Source of the DNA: Proteiniclasticum sediminis
Lineage (GTDB): Bacteria > Bacillota > Clostridia > Clostridiales > Clostridiaceae
Assembly: GCF_018128025.1 (NCBI RefSeq)
Contig: NZ_JAGSCS010000005.1
Span: forward strand, 99,984 to 163,983
Reading direction: 5' to 3'
DNA length: 64,000 nt
Shown here one piece after another: positions 33,648 through 42,754 of the stretch. The position numbers were made by a program, and so were the translations under genes. Position 1 is the stretch's first letter. Every line of letters begins with the position of its first letter. The notes under the pieces were generated by a model. That model ran no database searches. It was not told where the DNA came from and was given only the letters and a program-made list of their open reading frames with translations.

Positions 33648-35126
33648 ATGAAAAGACGATCCAGTGGAATCCTGATGCACATCTCCAGTCTTCCCGGTCC
33701 CTACGGGATCGGCGATTTCGGAAAAGGAGCCTACGATTTTGTGGACTTTCTGGACCGGGCCGGCCAAAAAGACTGGCAGATCCTCCCTTTAGGCATCACC
33801 GGCTATGGGGACTCCCCCTACCAGAACTTCTCTGCCTTTGCGGGCAACCCCTACTTCATTGACCTGGATGAGTACCTCCAGGAAGGGTTCCTGGAAAAGG
33901 AAGAACTGGAGCTTCTCCCCTTGGGAGACGATCCGGAGCGGGTGGATTACGGCATACTCTACAAGAATAAAATGGAGCTTCTGCGCCGTGCCCATAAGCG
34001 CGCCCGCCGAAAACTCGGCGAAGAACTGACCAGATACTATGAAGAAGAGAAGCAATGGCTTCGGGACTACGCCCTCTTCATGGCCCTGAAGGCCCAGTTT
34101 GACGGACAGTCCTGGCTGAAGTGGCCCAAGGAGTATCGGGATGTCCATTCCCCGGCGGTGCTGGAGTTTGAGAAGACCCATGAGAAGGAAATCTTCTTCC
34201 ATGTCTTTGTCCAGTACTCCTTCTTCAAGCAGTGGAAAAAGCTGAAAAGCTATGCCAACGACAAGAACATCAGCATAATTGGCGATATTCCCATCTATGT
34301 GGCCGAGGACAGCGCAGACCTGTGGGGAAACCCCCATCTCTTCAAAGTGGACGAGAACCTGGTGCCCATCACCGTGGCAGGATGTCCCCCCGATGCCTTC
34401 TCGGAAACGGGACAGCTCTGGGGAAACCCCATCTATGACTGGGAAGCCATGGAAAAAGATGGGTTTACCTGGTGGCTGAAGCGCATCCGCGCCAGCTTCG
34501 AGCTCTACGACATGGTTCGCATTGACCACTTCCGCGGCTTTGAAGCCTACTGGGAGATCAAGAACGGTTCGGAAAACGCCGTTCGGGGAAAATGGACTAA
34601 AGGCCCCAACGACAAGCTTTTTGCGAAGGTTCGCGAGGAGCTGGGCGAGCTGAACATCATCGCCGAGGATCTGGGCTTCCTCACGGAAGAAGTCTATGAA
34701 CTCATCGGCAAAACCGGGTATCCCGGCATGAAGGTTCTGCAGTTTGCCTTCGATGCCCGGGAGGAATCCAACTACCTGCCTCACACCTATGACCGCAACT
34801 GCGTGGTCTACACCGGCACCCATGACAATGACACCATCATGGGCTGGTTCAAGAACGTGAAGTCCGAGGATCTCATCTATGCCGGCAAGTACCTGAAGCT
34901 CAGCTTCGAGGAAGGCATCAACTGGGGATTCATCCGGGGAGCCTTCAGCTCCGTGGCGGATCTTTGCGTCATCCCCATGCAGGACTTTTTGGGTCTTGGG
35001 GATGAGGCCCGCATGAATATTCCGTCCACCCTGGGAAACAACTGGGTTTGGAGGATGAAGAGCGATGCCCTCACCGACCGGCTGGCGGAGAAGATAGCAA
35101 AACTGACGAAAATGTACGGGAGATAA
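33648..35126 (+). CDS. malQ: 4-alpha-glucanotransferase (amylomaltase)
   Basis: A 492-residue GH77 enzyme that disproportionates short maltodextrins to chains long enough for phosphorylase. Motifs include SSLPGPYGIGDFG, the nucleophile region MVRIDHFRGFEAYW, IIAEDLG and the TGTHDNDT segment. The length is normal for Gram-positive MalQ. No convincing Shine-Dalgarno precedes the ATG, which is 26 bp after the glucosidase stop. It may rely on upstream ribosomes. Confidence 0.94.
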   Translation: MKRRSSGILMHISSLPGPYGIGDFGKGAYDFVDFLDRAGQKDWQILPLGITGYGDSPYQNFSAFAGNPYFIDLDEYLQEGFLEKEELELLPLGDDPERVDYGILYKNKMELLRRAHKRARRKLGEELTRYYEEEKQWLRDYALFMALKAQFDGQSWLKWPKEYRDVHSPAVLEFEKTHEKEIFFHVFVQYSFFKQWKKLKSYANDKNISIIGDIPIYVAEDSADLWGNPHLFKVDENLVPITVAGCPPDAFSETGQLWGNPIYDWEAMEKDGFTWWLKRIRASFELYDMVRIDHFRGFEAYWEIKNGSENAVRGKWTKGPNDKLFAKVREELGELNIIAEDLGFLTEEVYELIGKTGYPGMKVLQFAFDAREESNYLPHTYDRNCVVYTGTHDNDTIMGWFKNVKSEDLIYAGKYLKLSFEEGINWGFIRGAFSSVADLCVIPMQDFLGLGDEARMNIPSTLGNNWVWRMKSDALTDRLAEKIAKLTKMYGR

Positions 35127-35130
35127 GAAC

Positions 35131-37524
35131 ATGATTAAGAAAGAATTACTGACAGCAAGGATGAGGGGTTACGCCCTCACCGGGTACGGACGAGAAGTGG
35201 CAGAGCTTACGGACAGCGAAAAGTTCAAGGTGCTGTCCAAGGCCCTCATGGAGGAGCTTCTGCCCAAATGGCGGGAATCTTTGGTTAAGTTTGATGGCCA
35301 TAAGAAGGCCTACTACCTGTCGGCGGAGTTTCTCATGGGACGAGCCCTGTCCAACAACCTCCTCAATCTGGAAGTCCAGGGCGAGGTAAAGAGTATCCTG
35401 AAGGAACTGGGCATCGACTACAATGCCCTGGAAGAGGCGGAAGACGATGCAGGCCTCGGCAACGGCGGTTTGGGCCGCCTGGCCGCCTGCTTCCTGGATT
35501 CTGCCGCCACCCTGAACTATTCCCTCACAGGCTACGGCATCCGCTACAACTACGGAATTTTCCGGCAGACCTTTGTGGATGGACGCCAGGTGGAGGAAGG
35601 GGATGACTGGTTAAGAGATGGCGACACCTGGTCCATCCGTCGGGCGGATCAGCGGGTGAAGGTAGTCTTCAAGGACCAGACGGTTTATGCGGTCCCCTAT
35701 GACACCCCCATCGTGGGCTTCGGCGGAGGCACCATCAACACCCTTCGTCTCTGGCAGTCCGAGGCTCTTCAGCCTTTTGACTTCCAGGCCTTCAACGATC
35801 AGAAGTACGATCGGGCGGTAAAGGAGAAAAATGATGCGGAGAATATTTCCAAGGTCCTTTACCCCAATGACTCCCTGGAAAAGGGAAAGATTCTGCGGCT
35901 GAAGCAGCAGTACTTCTTTGTCTCGGCATCCCTGCAGGACATGATCCGAAAGCACAAGGAAAACCATAAGGACTTTAAGGATTTCGCAAAGCTCCACGCG
36001 GTGCAGCTCAATGACACCCATCCGGCCGTGGCGATTCCGGAGCTCATCCGCCTTCTGGGCGAGGAGGGGGTTTCCTTCAAGAAAGCCTTCGCTCTGGCCA
36101 CGGAGACCTTTGCCTACACCAACCACACCATCCTCAAGGAGGCTCTGGAGCAGTGGTCCGTGAAACTCTACAAGAAGATTCTGCCTGAGGTCTACAAGGT
36201 TATTGTGAAGATTGATAACCACCTGCGCAAGGAGCTGGTCCAAAAGGGACTCAGCACCGAGGAAATTGAAGAGTTTGAGATCATCCACAGCGGAAACATC
36301 CGCATGGCCTGGCTCTCCATTTACGGCACCCACTCCATCAACGGCGTGGCCCGGCTCCACACGGACATTTTGAAGGACACAGAGCTCCATGGCTGGTATG
36401 AACTCTACCCCCAGCGGTTCAACAACAAGACCAACGGCATCACCCAGCGTCGCTGGCTGCTGGAGTCCAATCCGGAACTCTCCGCCTTCATCACCAAACT
36501 TCTGGGCAGCGATGACTGGATCACGGATCTGGAAGAGCTGAAGAAGCTGAAAAAGTATGCCGAGGATGACGAGATCATCAAAGAGTTCATGGCCATCAAG
36601 AAGACGAAGAAGCGTCAGCTGGCGGACTACCTGAAGGTTCGGGAAGGCATCGCCGTGGATGAGAATGCCATTTTCGACATCCAGATCAAGCGGCTCCATG
36701 AGTACAAGCGACAGCTCCTTAATGCCTTCCATATTCTTTACCTCTACCACAAGATTAAGGAGAATCCCCAGATGGAGATCACCCCCCGGGTGTTCCTCTT
36801 CGGTGCCAAGGCCGCACCGGGCTATGTCCGGGCCAAGGCCATCATCCGGTTCATCAACGCCATCGGAAAGATGGTTAATGAAGATGCCGATGTTCGGGGA
36901 CGTCTGAAAGTGGTCTTTGTGGAAAACTACGGCGTTTCCTATGCCCAGCGTCTCTTCCCCGCAGCGGATATCTCCGAGCAGATTTCCACCGCCGGCAAGG
37001 AGGCTTCCGGCACCGGCAACATGAAGTTTATGCTCAGCGGAGCCCCCACCATCGGCACCTTCGACGGGGCCAATGTGGAGATCGTGGAAGAAGCGGGCCT
37101 TTCCAACAACTACATCTTTGGACTCACCGTGGAGGAAATTGAAGAACTAAAGGGCCACTACAACCCGGCCAAGGAACTAAAGAAGAATCCGGCACTGAAA
37201 AAGGTTGTGGATTCCCTCATCGACGGAACCTTTGAAGAAGTGGTTTCCCCGGAGTTCCAGGAACTTCATGATGCACTGCTCCTGGGCGCCTCCTGGCATG
37301 CTCCGGACAACTATTTCATCATCCGGGATTTCCAGGCCTATGTGGAGGCTCAGGAAAGGGTAGCCCAGGACTTTACGAAACCCCTGGAATTCTACCGCAA
37401 GGGCTTCATCAATATGGCCTCGGCCGGAAAGTTCTCCTCGGACAGAACCATTGAGGAGTATGCCCGGGAGATCTGGAAAATCGAGAGCATCGACACCCCG
37501 AGAAAAGCCCGGCGGATCGTCTAA
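35131..37524 (+). CDS. glgP: Glycogen/maltodextrin phosphorylase
   Basis: A 797-residue PLP enzyme (GT35) that phosphorolyses alpha-1,4-glucans to glucose 1-phosphate. DDAGLGNGGLGRLAACFLDS is the N-terminal signature, NGIT...RRWLL the mid region, and EASGTGNMKFMLSGA carries the PLP lysine. It starts four bases after malQ. In a maltodextrin operon without glycogen-synthesis genes it is most likely a maltodextrin phosphorylase (malP-like). The symbol is by family. Confidence 0.93.
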   Translation: MIKKELLTARMRGYALTGYGREVAELTDSEKFKVLSKALMEELLPKWRESLVKFDGHKKAYYLSAEFLMGRALSNNLLNLEVQGEVKSILKELGIDYNALEEAEDDAGLGNGGLGRLAACFLDSAATLNYSLTGYGIRYNYGIFRQTFVDGRQVEEGDDWLRDGDTWSIRRADQRVKVVFKDQTVYAVPYDTPIVGFGGGTINTLRLWQSEALQPFDFQAFNDQKYDRAVKEKNDAENISKVLYPNDSLEKGKILRLKQQYFFVSASLQDMIRKHKENHKDFKDFAKLHAVQLNDTHPAVAIPELIRLLGEEGVSFKKAFALATETFAYTNHTILKEALEQWSVKLYKKILPEVYKVIVKIDNHLRKELVQKGLSTEEIEEFEIIHSGNIRMAWLSIYGTHSINGVARLHTDILKDTELHGWYELYPQRFNNKTNGITQRRWLLESNPELSAFITKLLGSDDWITDLEELKKLKKYAEDDEIIKEFMAIKKTKKRQLADYLKVREGIAVDENAIFDIQIKRLHEYKRQLLNAFHILYLYHKIKENPQMEITPRVFLFGAKAAPGYVRAKAIIRFINAIGKMVNEDADVRGRLKVVFVENYGVSYAQRLFPAADISEQISTAGKEASGTGNMKFMLSGAPTIGTFDGANVEIVEEAGLSNNYIFGLTVEEIEELKGHYNPAKELKKNPALKKVVDSLIDGTFEEVVSPEFQELHDALLLGASWHAPDNYFIIRDFQAYVEAQERVAQDFTKPLEFYRKGFINMASAGKFSSDRTIEEYAREIWKIESIDTPRKARRIV

Positions 37525-37570
37525 AGACAACCCTTCGGCAGGTTTTGGAATTTGAAAATTCAGAAATCAA

Positions 37571-37587
37571 GTGCAAGCGATAGCATG
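37571..37587. promoter_or_regulatory. cre/MalR-like operator upstream of malE
   Basis: The core TGCAAGCGATAGCA (37572-37585) fits the cre consensus and shares GTGCAAGCG with the operator before the GH31 gene. It lies about 65-80 bp upstream of the malE -10 box. Confidence 0.6.
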
Positions 37588-37649
37588 AAATTTTCGCCAA
37601 AATCTGCCGAATTTCCATTTTTTGTCTAGCCAAAATGGAACAACTGCGC

Positions 37650-37702
37650 TATAATAAAGAAGTAAAGCGTTTTCATTTTGGATTTTGTGCAAGCGTATGC
37701 AC
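37650..37702 (+). promoter_or_regulatory. malE promoter -10 and second LacI-type operator
   Basis: TATAAT (37650-37655) has no matching -35. GTGCAAGCGTATGCAC (37687-37702), a palindrome with central CG, lies at about +25. Two operators (37571 and 37687) 116 bp apart around the -10 suggest looping repression by MalR. The region 37525-37834 otherwise holds only an untranslated leader of about 170 nt; the small open frame at 37635-37838 has no ribosome site and I do not accept it. Confidence 0.6.
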
Positions 37703-37834
37703 GGAAAAGGGACTCCACTCCTTAAAAAGAGGGGGCAAACTCTCCGGGAATACGCTGGTTCAAGACCACGATGGTAAACGGTTACTCACTTTACTATATA
37801 CACAAGAAATATATAAAGTATTAGGAGGAAAAAA

Positions 37835-39175
37835 ATGAAGAAAATCACAAGTCTAGTTCTGGCACTGCTGTTGTCCATCTCAGTTGCCGCCTGCGGACAG
37901 AAGACCCCCTCGGAAACCCCAGCAGAGACTCCTGCCGAAACTCCGGTGGAAACCCCCGCTGAAGGCGGACTGAAGGGATCCATCACCGTTCAGGCCGAGG
38001 AAGGCTGGAAGAGCTACTATGAAGCCGCCATCGCCCGATTCGTCAAGAATAACCCCGATGCCAAGGTGCAGCTGATCGTATCTCCCTCCTTCGATATGCT
38101 GGATGTCCTGGATAAGACAGCTCCTGACAATGCAGACGTGGCTGACGTGTTCTCTATCCCACTAGACAGACTCTATGGTTTGGCAAAGAATGAAGCGCTG
38201 GCTGCCATTGATGCCAAAGCCATTGCAGACAAGGTTGGCGGATTTGCCAACTATGACAAGGGTCTGGGCGGAAGCTTCAGCATCGACGGAGACTATCTGG
38301 CCTTCCCCATGAACATTGAAACCCTTATTGCCTTTGCCAACACTAAGAATGCGGCCGCTGCAGGAATTGACCTGACCAAGACCGTTGAGCTCAACGACAA
38401 GAAGACCGAAGTGCTCATCCCGATGTTTAACGCCTGGTTTGGCGTAGCCGTTCTCAACTCGACTAATATCGAGCTTTTAAATGAGAAAGAAGATGGAACC
38501 CTGTATTCTGACTTCACGGCAGAATGGAAAGATCTGCCCGCGGAGAAGCAGGCTACTGTTACCGCCATCTACGAGTACTGGAAGGCCATCAATACGGCCG
38601 GAACTCCCATGTGGGATGATAGTGCAGCATGGGGCTACATGGACAGCCAGTTCACCACCGGCGGAAATGCCAGCCTGAGAATTTCCGGACCCTGGGATAC
38701 CGGTTCCTTCTCTAAGCAGGCTGGCGAAGGCGCTGACCTGGACATTCTTCCCGTCGGATCCATCACTGTTGGTGGCAAGCCGCTGAAGCACTGGAAGAGT
38801 GCATGGGGCCTGGCTGTTAACGTAAGAAATGAAGGCGACGAAGAGAAAATGGCTACGGCGGAAGGATTCATCGCTGAACTGATGAACACCGATTACGCTG
38901 TAGACTTCTTCAAGGCTACAGGAAAGATCATGGAAAACGTTACCGCCGATACCTATCTGAAATCAGACCTCTCCGATTCGGACAAACTGGTTATCGAAAA
39001 TGTGTGGGCTTCTTATGAGGGTGCTGTGGCAAGACCACTGGTGACTGAGTATGGAAAAGTATGGGATACCTGGAAGAATGCTCTTCTGTCCTGGAACTCT
39101 GTAAAGCCAGCTAACGCTGAAGCCGCATACAAGGAAATCAAAGCAGCATTCGATGCCATGATGCTGAACTTCTAA
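37835..39175 (+). CDS. malE: Maltodextrin-binding lipoprotein
   Basis: A 446-residue extracellular solute-binding lipoprotein with signal peptide and lipobox VAAC (C20), then a flexible linker of ETPAETP repeats and a family-1 sugar-binding fold. The best TTAGGAGGAAA ribosome site in the locus suggests high expression. malFG and the ATPase gene follow, and starch enzymes surround it, so the ligand should be maltose or maltodextrins. It is followed by a partial terminator, as usual for an over-produced binding protein. Confidence 0.88.
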   Translation: MKKITSLVLALLLSISVAACGQKTPSETPAETPAETPVETPAEGGLKGSITVQAEEGWKSYYEAAIARFVKNNPDAKVQLIVSPSFDMLDVLDKTAPDNADVADVFSIPLDRLYGLAKNEALAAIDAKAIADKVGGFANYDKGLGGSFSIDGDYLAFPMNIETLIAFANTKNAAAAGIDLTKTVELNDKKTEVLIPMFNAWFGVAVLNSTNIELLNEKEDGTLYSDFTAEWKDLPAEKQATVTAIYEYWKAINTAGTPMWDDSAAWGYMDSQFTTGGNASLRISGPWDTGSFSKQAGEGADLDILPVGSITVGGKPLKHWKSAWGLAVNVRNEGDEEKMATAEGFIAELMNTDYAVDFFKATGKIMENVTADTYLKSDLSDSDKLVIENVWASYEGAVARPLVTEYGKVWDTWKNALLSWNSVKPANAEAAYKEIKAAFDAMMLNF

Positions 39176-39191
39176 AAAGTAAGACAGAGAG

Positions 39192-39220
39192 AAAGAGAGG
39201 CTGTGATGGCCTCTCTTTTG
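39192..39220 (+). terminator. Attenuating terminator after malE
   Basis: A 10-bp stem AAAGAGAGGC/GCCTCTCTTT with a 7-base loop and T-run lies within the mal operon. It probably lets only part of the transcripts continue into the permease genes. Confidence 0.75.
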
Positions 39221-39281
39221 TCTAAAAATCACCCTTGGGTGAACCCGAGGAACCCATGCCCAAGGGCAGGAAAGGACGACA

Positions 39282-39761
39282 ATGCGTAAAGACAAAGAAT
39301 TTCCGGCAAAAACCTTGAATCTGCTTCTCCTCATCACCGGCATCCTCATCCTCCTCCATTCCGTGGAAGTACTCATGCGGGTGAAGGATGTGGACGTCTA
39401 TGAGAACTGGCAGAAGGCCGTCCTCGCTTCGGGGGTTTATCCCGAAGGAATCACCCCCAGTTTCAGCGACTATGTGGGCGCCGAACTGTTCCGGTATTTT
39501 TTCCGGATCGCCATCCCCATGGCTTTCGGGCTCTATACCTTTCTGACCGCGAAAAAACTCGGGGTCAGTGCACTGTATCTCTTCGTTTGGACGGTGACCC
39601 TTTTTGGCGGAATGGCTTATACCTTCTTTGAACTGAATTTTAGTTCCTTATTTTATTACCTGATCATCGCTGGATATCTGGTGCTGATCATCACGCTACT
39701 CTCCTTAACGGGAGAGTCGAAGAGCAAAAGAAATCACAAAGGTGGAGAGAGATCGTGGTGA
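39282..39761 (+). CDS. Small four-helix membrane protein in the mal transporter operon
   Basis: A 159-residue protein with four hydrophobic segments (about 10-31, 70-91, 95-116, 120-143) and a charged C-terminal tail. The family is not recognised. AAAGGA precedes the ATG. Its stop overlaps the malF start, so the two are coupled. A position between malE and malF and the coupling point to an accessory role with the transporter, but nothing in the sequence gives a function. Confidence 0.65.
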   Translation: MRKDKEFPAKTLNLLLLITGILILLHSVEVLMRVKDVDVYENWQKAVLASGVYPEGITPSFSDYVGAELFRYFFRIAIPMAFGLYTFLTAKKLGVSALYLFVWTVTLFGGMAYTFFELNFSSLFYYLIIAGYLVLIITLLSLTGESKSKRNHKGGERSW

Positions 39762-41839
39762 AGTATAGTAAACTCCTGGTTGACGACATCGGGCGGACCT
39801 ATGAGCGGAAGAACCGCTATCTTCAGGAAATTGCCACCCTGGAAGAGAAGATCCGGGAAGCGGCCCCTGGAGAGAAGAACAATTGGAAAACTCAGCTGAA
39901 AGAATTGATAAGCCAAAAGAATACTCATCCCTACAATGTGGCGCTGGCAGATTTTCTGCGCAAGGAGCGTCATTTCAAGGCTGAACAGAAGGCCTTGGTC
40001 GAAGAATTTGCCAAAACCCTGGATAAGGGCCTTTCCCCGGAAGTGCAAAGCTTGGAAAAGCGCAGAAAAGGGGCTGCCCTGGCCGAGGAATTTTATCGGG
40101 AATTCCGGGAGCTCTCCTATGATGCGGATTATGCCTACAAGGAAGCCTCCATCGAGCTGAAACTCCTCCCCAGCATCATCTGGAACATCCAGAGGCTGGA
40201 AGGAGAACTGCGCGATGCCCAGCTGGATTATCCGGAAGGAAATGCCGAGGAAATCCGGAAGAACATTGAAGCCTTCAAAGGCGAGCAGAAGGCTCTCCTG
40301 GATCAGAAAACCGCTGCGTTGAAGCAAAAGCGCAGTGCAGGGCTTATCTCGGAAAAGGCCCTGAAGAACGGCATCGGCGAACTGAAAAAAGACTACAAGT
40401 ACCTGACCATGATCAAAACCTACGAGGACCCGGAAAAGGCCAAGCGGGAACTGGTGAAGAGCAAGAAGTACGAACTGAAAAACTATATCCGGGTGAACAA
40501 GCGGATTCTCAATGCGGATATTGCCGATGCTCGGCGAAACACCCCCGTGGAAGTGACGAAGACCCTGCCCGTGAATACCGCCCTGTCCTTCCTCTTTCCC
40601 GGTTTGGGGCAGATTCTCAACAAGCAGTATGTGAAGGCCCTGTTCTTTTTCCTGGGCCTCGTCTTCATCTATGCCATCGCCATTCCCTATGCCTTGGGCT
40701 ACGGCAACTATCAGGGCAAAGGCATTGCCGGACTCATCAGTCTGGCGGCAGGGGGCAAGCGGGTGGATAAATCCCTGATCTTCATGATTGAGGGCATCAT
40801 CGCCATCTTCCTTCTCATTTTTGCCCTGGGGATGTACCTGGTGAACTTCTTCGACGTCAAGGGCGTGGAGAAGGGCATGATCAAGGGGATCCGTCCCAAG
40901 AACTGGTATGAGACCCGCACGACCATCGAGGATGAGGGGTTCCCCATCCTGGTTTCCATGCCGGCTCTGGTGGTCACGGTATTCATTGTCCTGGTGCCCA
41001 TCATGACGGCCATTCTCCTGTCCTTTACGGGCATGGATCCCAATCGGCAGTCCAAGTTCCCCTGGGTGGGCCTCACCAACTACAAGCTCATTGCCTTGGG
41101 GCAGGGCCTGGCGGGCTCCGTATTCTGGCAGATTTTTGCCTGGACCCTCATCTGGACCGTCTGTGCCACGACCCTGGCCATTGCCATTGGCTTTGGCCTG
41201 GCCCTCATCGCCAACAATCCGCGGATCCGGTTCAAGGGATTCTTCCGTCTGGTGTATCTGCTCCCCTGGGCCGTACCGGCCTTCATCACCATCATGTTCT
41301 TCAGCATCATGTTCTCCAATACAGGTGCCCTGACCCAAATCGTGAAGAATGTGTTCAACGTCACCATCGACTTTAAGAACGACACCCTCTGGACCCGAAC
41401 GATCCTGATCTTCCTCCAGGGGTGGCTGGGCAGTTCCTATGTGTTCCTCCTGTCCACCGGTGTTCTCCAGGCGATTCCGGAAGACCTCTACGAGGCAGCG
41501 GATATCGATGGCGCCAACACCTGGCAGAAGACGAGGAGGATCACCCTCCCCATGGTGCTGTTCCAGACGGCACCGCTTCTGGTGACCCAGTATACCTTCA
41601 ACTTCAACAACTTCTCCATTATCTACCTGTTCAATGGAGGAGGTCCCTTTAATCCGACGAAATACGGAAATCTGGCCGGTTCCACGGATATCCTGATTTC
41701 CTACATCTATAAGCTCACCATGGATAATCAGTACCAGGCCGTGGGCGCAGCCATCACCATCGTCATATCCCTGGGCCTCATGTTTGTGGCTTTCCTGGGC
41801 TTTAGAAATTCCAAGGCGTTCAAGGAGGAGAGACTGTAA
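39755..41839 (+). CDS. malF: Maltodextrin ABC permease MalF with long coiled-coil front
   Basis: A 694-residue permease, much longer than typical MalF/MdxF proteins (about 430-510). Residues 1-270 are highly charged, rich in Lys/Glu heptads and predicted coiled coil, with no membrane segment. At about 272 a motif SFLFPGLGQILNKQYVKAL begins the first hydrophobic hairpin; it resembles the PGLGQ-x-x-N/Y-K motif of TM2-like small membrane domains. The permease domain proper covers roughly 400-690 and ends with the EAA loop LYEAADIDGANTWQKTRRITLP. The start is GTG at 39755 after GGTGGAGAGAG. It forms the channel with MalG. Confidence 0.88.
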   Translation: MVKYSKLLVDDIGRTYERKNRYLQEIATLEEKIREAAPGEKNNWKTQLKELISQKNTHPYNVALADFLRKERHFKAEQKALVEEFAKTLDKGLSPEVQSLEKRRKGAALAEEFYREFRELSYDADYAYKEASIELKLLPSIIWNIQRLEGELRDAQLDYPEGNAEEIRKNIEAFKGEQKALLDQKTAALKQKRSAGLISEKALKNGIGELKKDYKYLTMIKTYEDPEKAKRELVKSKKYELKNYIRVNKRILNADIADARRNTPVEVTKTLPVNTALSFLFPGLGQILNKQYVKALFFFLGLVFIYAIAIPYALGYGNYQGKGIAGLISLAAGGKRVDKSLIFMIEGIIAIFLLIFALGMYLVNFFDVKGVEKGMIKGIRPKNWYETRTTIEDEGFPILVSMPALVVTVFIVLVPIMTAILLSFTGMDPNRQSKFPWVGLTNYKLIALGQGLAGSVFWQIFAWTLIWTVCATTLAIAIGFGLALIANNPRIRFKGFFRLVYLLPWAVPAFITIMFFSIMFSNTGALTQIVKNVFNVTIDFKNDTLWTRTILIFLQGWLGSSYVFLLSTGVLQAIPEDLYEAADIDGANTWQKTRRITLPMVLFQTAPLLVTQYTFNFNNFSIIYLFNGGGPFNPTKYGNLAGSTDILISYIYKLTMDNQYQAVGAAITIVISLGLMFVAFLGFRNSKAFKEERL

Positions 41840-42732
41840 TGAAGAGATTTGGAAAAAAGAAAGAGCTCTACCTGTCTGACCGTCAGCCCCTGACACCCCT
41901 GGGCGTAGTGCTTCTCATCGTGAGCTACCTGATCCTCTTCGGCTGGGCCTTCATCATCATCTGGCCCCTGACGAACATGGTCATCTCCGCCTTCAACGGC
42001 AAGCAGGAGAAGTACCTCATCCTGAACAGCATCTATGAGTTCTCCTTCAAGCACTTTCGATATCTGTTTGAAGAGACCCTGTACCTCACCTGGGTGAAGA
42101 ATACCATCCTCATCGCCGTGGTCACGGCGCTCCTCACCCTCCTCATCGTCTCCTTTACGGGTTACGCCTATTCGCGTTTCCGGTTCAAGGGGAGAAAGGC
42201 CAGCCTCATGGCCATCATGCTCATTCAGACCATTCCCACCTTTGCGGGAATCACGGCATATTACACCCTCCACTCCATCGTGTCCGATGTGGTGCCGGGA
42301 TTCAGCCGGCAGATGATGCTGATCCTCATCTACGCCGGAGGCGGTATTGCCTCCAACACCTTCATCCTGAAGGGATACATGGACTCCATCTCCACGGAGC
42401 TGGATGATGCGGCGAAGATCGACGGCTGCTCCAACATGCAGGTGTACCGACTCATCATCATGCCCATTGTCCGCCCCATGCTGGCCATCATCGCCCTGTG
42501 GTCCTTCATCGGACCGTTCATGGACTATCTGCTGCCGAGGGTTCTGCTCACCAGTCCGGAGTCCTATACCTTGGCCGCTGGGCTCTATACCCTCATGAAC
42601 AACCGGGAAACCTTGAATCAGCCGGCCTTCGCCGCAGGAGGTCTGCTCACGGCCATTCCCATTGTTATCCTGTTTGCGGCGCTGCAGAAGCAGCTGATTT
42701 CAGGATTGTCCCAGGGTTCCGTCAAGGGCTAG
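41839..42732 (+). CDS. malG: Maltodextrin ABC permease MalG
   Basis: A 297-residue permease with six helices and the EAA loop TELDDAAKIDGCSNMQVYRL. It overlaps malF by one base (TAATG). Size and ending are typical of MalG/MdxG. Confidence 0.92.
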   Translation: MKRFGKKKELYLSDRQPLTPLGVVLLIVSYLILFGWAFIIIWPLTNMVISAFNGKQEKYLILNSIYEFSFKHFRYLFEETLYLTWVKNTILIAVVTALLTLLIVSFTGYAYSRFRFKGRKASLMAIMLIQTIPTFAGITAYYTLHSIVSDVVPGFSRQMMLILIYAGGGIASNTFILKGYMDSISTELDDAAKIDGCSNMQVYRLIIMPIVRPMLAIIALWSFIGPFMDYLLPRVLLTSPESYTLAAGLYTLMNNRETLNQPAFAAGGLLTAIPIVILFAALQKQLISGLSQGSVKG

Positions 42733-42754
42733 CCGAAGAAGAGGAGGAATTGAG

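Noticed and set aside
37635-37838. Plus-strand frame of 67 codons before malE
   Set aside because: It spans the promoter and operator of malE, has no Shine-Dalgarno and no recognisable composition.
39734-41896. Minus-strand frame of 720 codons
   Set aside because: Exact shadow of malF on the other strand. Gly/His/Gln-rich composition, no ribosome site, no family motifs.
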